This document shows, in pieces, positions 21,315 through 21,520 of a stretch of DNA of 21,520 nucleotides. The notes beneath the pieces are model-generated. The model did no database searches. It saw only the letters and a list, made by a program, of their open reading frames with translations, and was not told where the DNA came from. The position numbers were made by a program, and so were the translations under genes. The stretch lies in assembly GCA_035553855.1 (NCBI GenBank), contig DATMJO010000121.1:1-21520 (forward strand). Reading direction: 5' to 3'. The stretch's first letter is position 1; each line of letters opens with the position of its first letter. This DNA comes from JBBDYQ01 sp035553855 (lineage in GTDB: Bacteria; Actinomycetota; Thermoleophilia; Solirubrobacterales; Thermoleophilaceae).

Positions 21315-21520
21315 TCAGAGCTCGATCTCGATGTGTCCCTCGGGGGCGTTCACGCAGGTCCTGATGGTCTGGCCCTCCTCGCCGTGCAGCTCGCCGGTGC
21401 GCAGGTCGCGGACGCGGCCCTCGCGGAGCTTCCCGACGCAGGTGTGGCAGATGCCCATGCGGCAGCCGAAGGGAAGGACGGCGCCCGCCTCCTCGCCTCC
21501 GACGAGGATCGACACGCCGA
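21315..21520 (-). CDS. C-terminal 2Fe-2S ferredoxin domain of an oxidoreductase (partial)
   Basis: The last 68 codons of a gene that runs off the right edge. The visible part is a plant-type ferredoxin domain: FGCRMGICHTC supplies three cluster Cys (C-x4-C-x2-C) and IRTCVNAPEG the fourth. It ends in GHIEIEL, typical of the domain. An internal GTG at 21515 is not the start, because the frame continues upstream to the window edge. In phthalate-dioxygenase-reductase-like and Rv3230c-like proteins this domain follows FAD and NAD domains. Its position 10 nt before the desaturase suggests that it feeds electrons to it. Confidence 0.88.
   Translation of the reverse strand, partial: GVSILVGGEEAGAVLPFGCRMGICHTCVGKLREGRVRDLRTGELHGEEGQTIRTCVNAPEGHIEIEL

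Overview
The window is about 70% GC with dense, tightly packed genes and many GTG/TTG starts. It looks like the chromosome of an actinobacterium, most likely a deep-branching one such as Thermoleophilia/Solirubrobacterales. That placement is inferred from gene content and order, not from a database search. No transposase, integrase, phage module or CRISPR array is visible.

Left part (1-8637): a conserved housekeeping cluster. A 5'-truncated radA remnant (about 162-406) is followed by a minus-strand gene for a secreted NlpC/P60 cell-wall hydrolase. That gene carries a clear cyclic-di-AMP (ydaO/yuaA-type) riboswitch in its leader. Divergent from it is disA, which makes c-di-AMP, so the synthase and a c-di-AMP-sensing leader lie back to back. 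Downstream of disA runs one tight plus-strand series: carD, ispD, a PHP phosphatase, ispF, a SAM methyltransferase, cysS, rlmB, and a sigH/spo0H-type sigma factor with its own promoter and a long structured leader. The order radA-disA-ispD-ispF-cysS-rlmB-sigH is also that of Bacillus, with carD and the PHP gene added.

Middle (8649-13263): a BNR-propeller lipoprotein; a short unrecognised protein behind a promoter with two CsoR-like operator sites (ATAC-N9-GTAT); tRNA-Thr(TGT); a UbiE-like methyltransferase; a secreted protein with seven propeller repeats; and a small membrane protein.

Right (13321-21520): a natural PlsC-GpsA fusion (glycerol-3-phosphate synthesis plus acylation), an ECF sigma factor overlapping a small membrane protein, a four-helix DUF4383-like membrane protein, a zinc-ribbon rhomboid protease, a GT4 glycosyltransferase, a Tat-exported propeller protein with a polybasic tail, and a fatty-acid desaturase behind the end of its probable ferredoxin-reductase partner. 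Envelope and lipid functions dominate here.

Regulatory signals recur. Several starts sit 6-13 nt after a TAnnnT -10 box with no Shine-Dalgarno, which suggests leaderless mRNAs. Two convergent gene pairs share interlocked stop codons at a CTAG.
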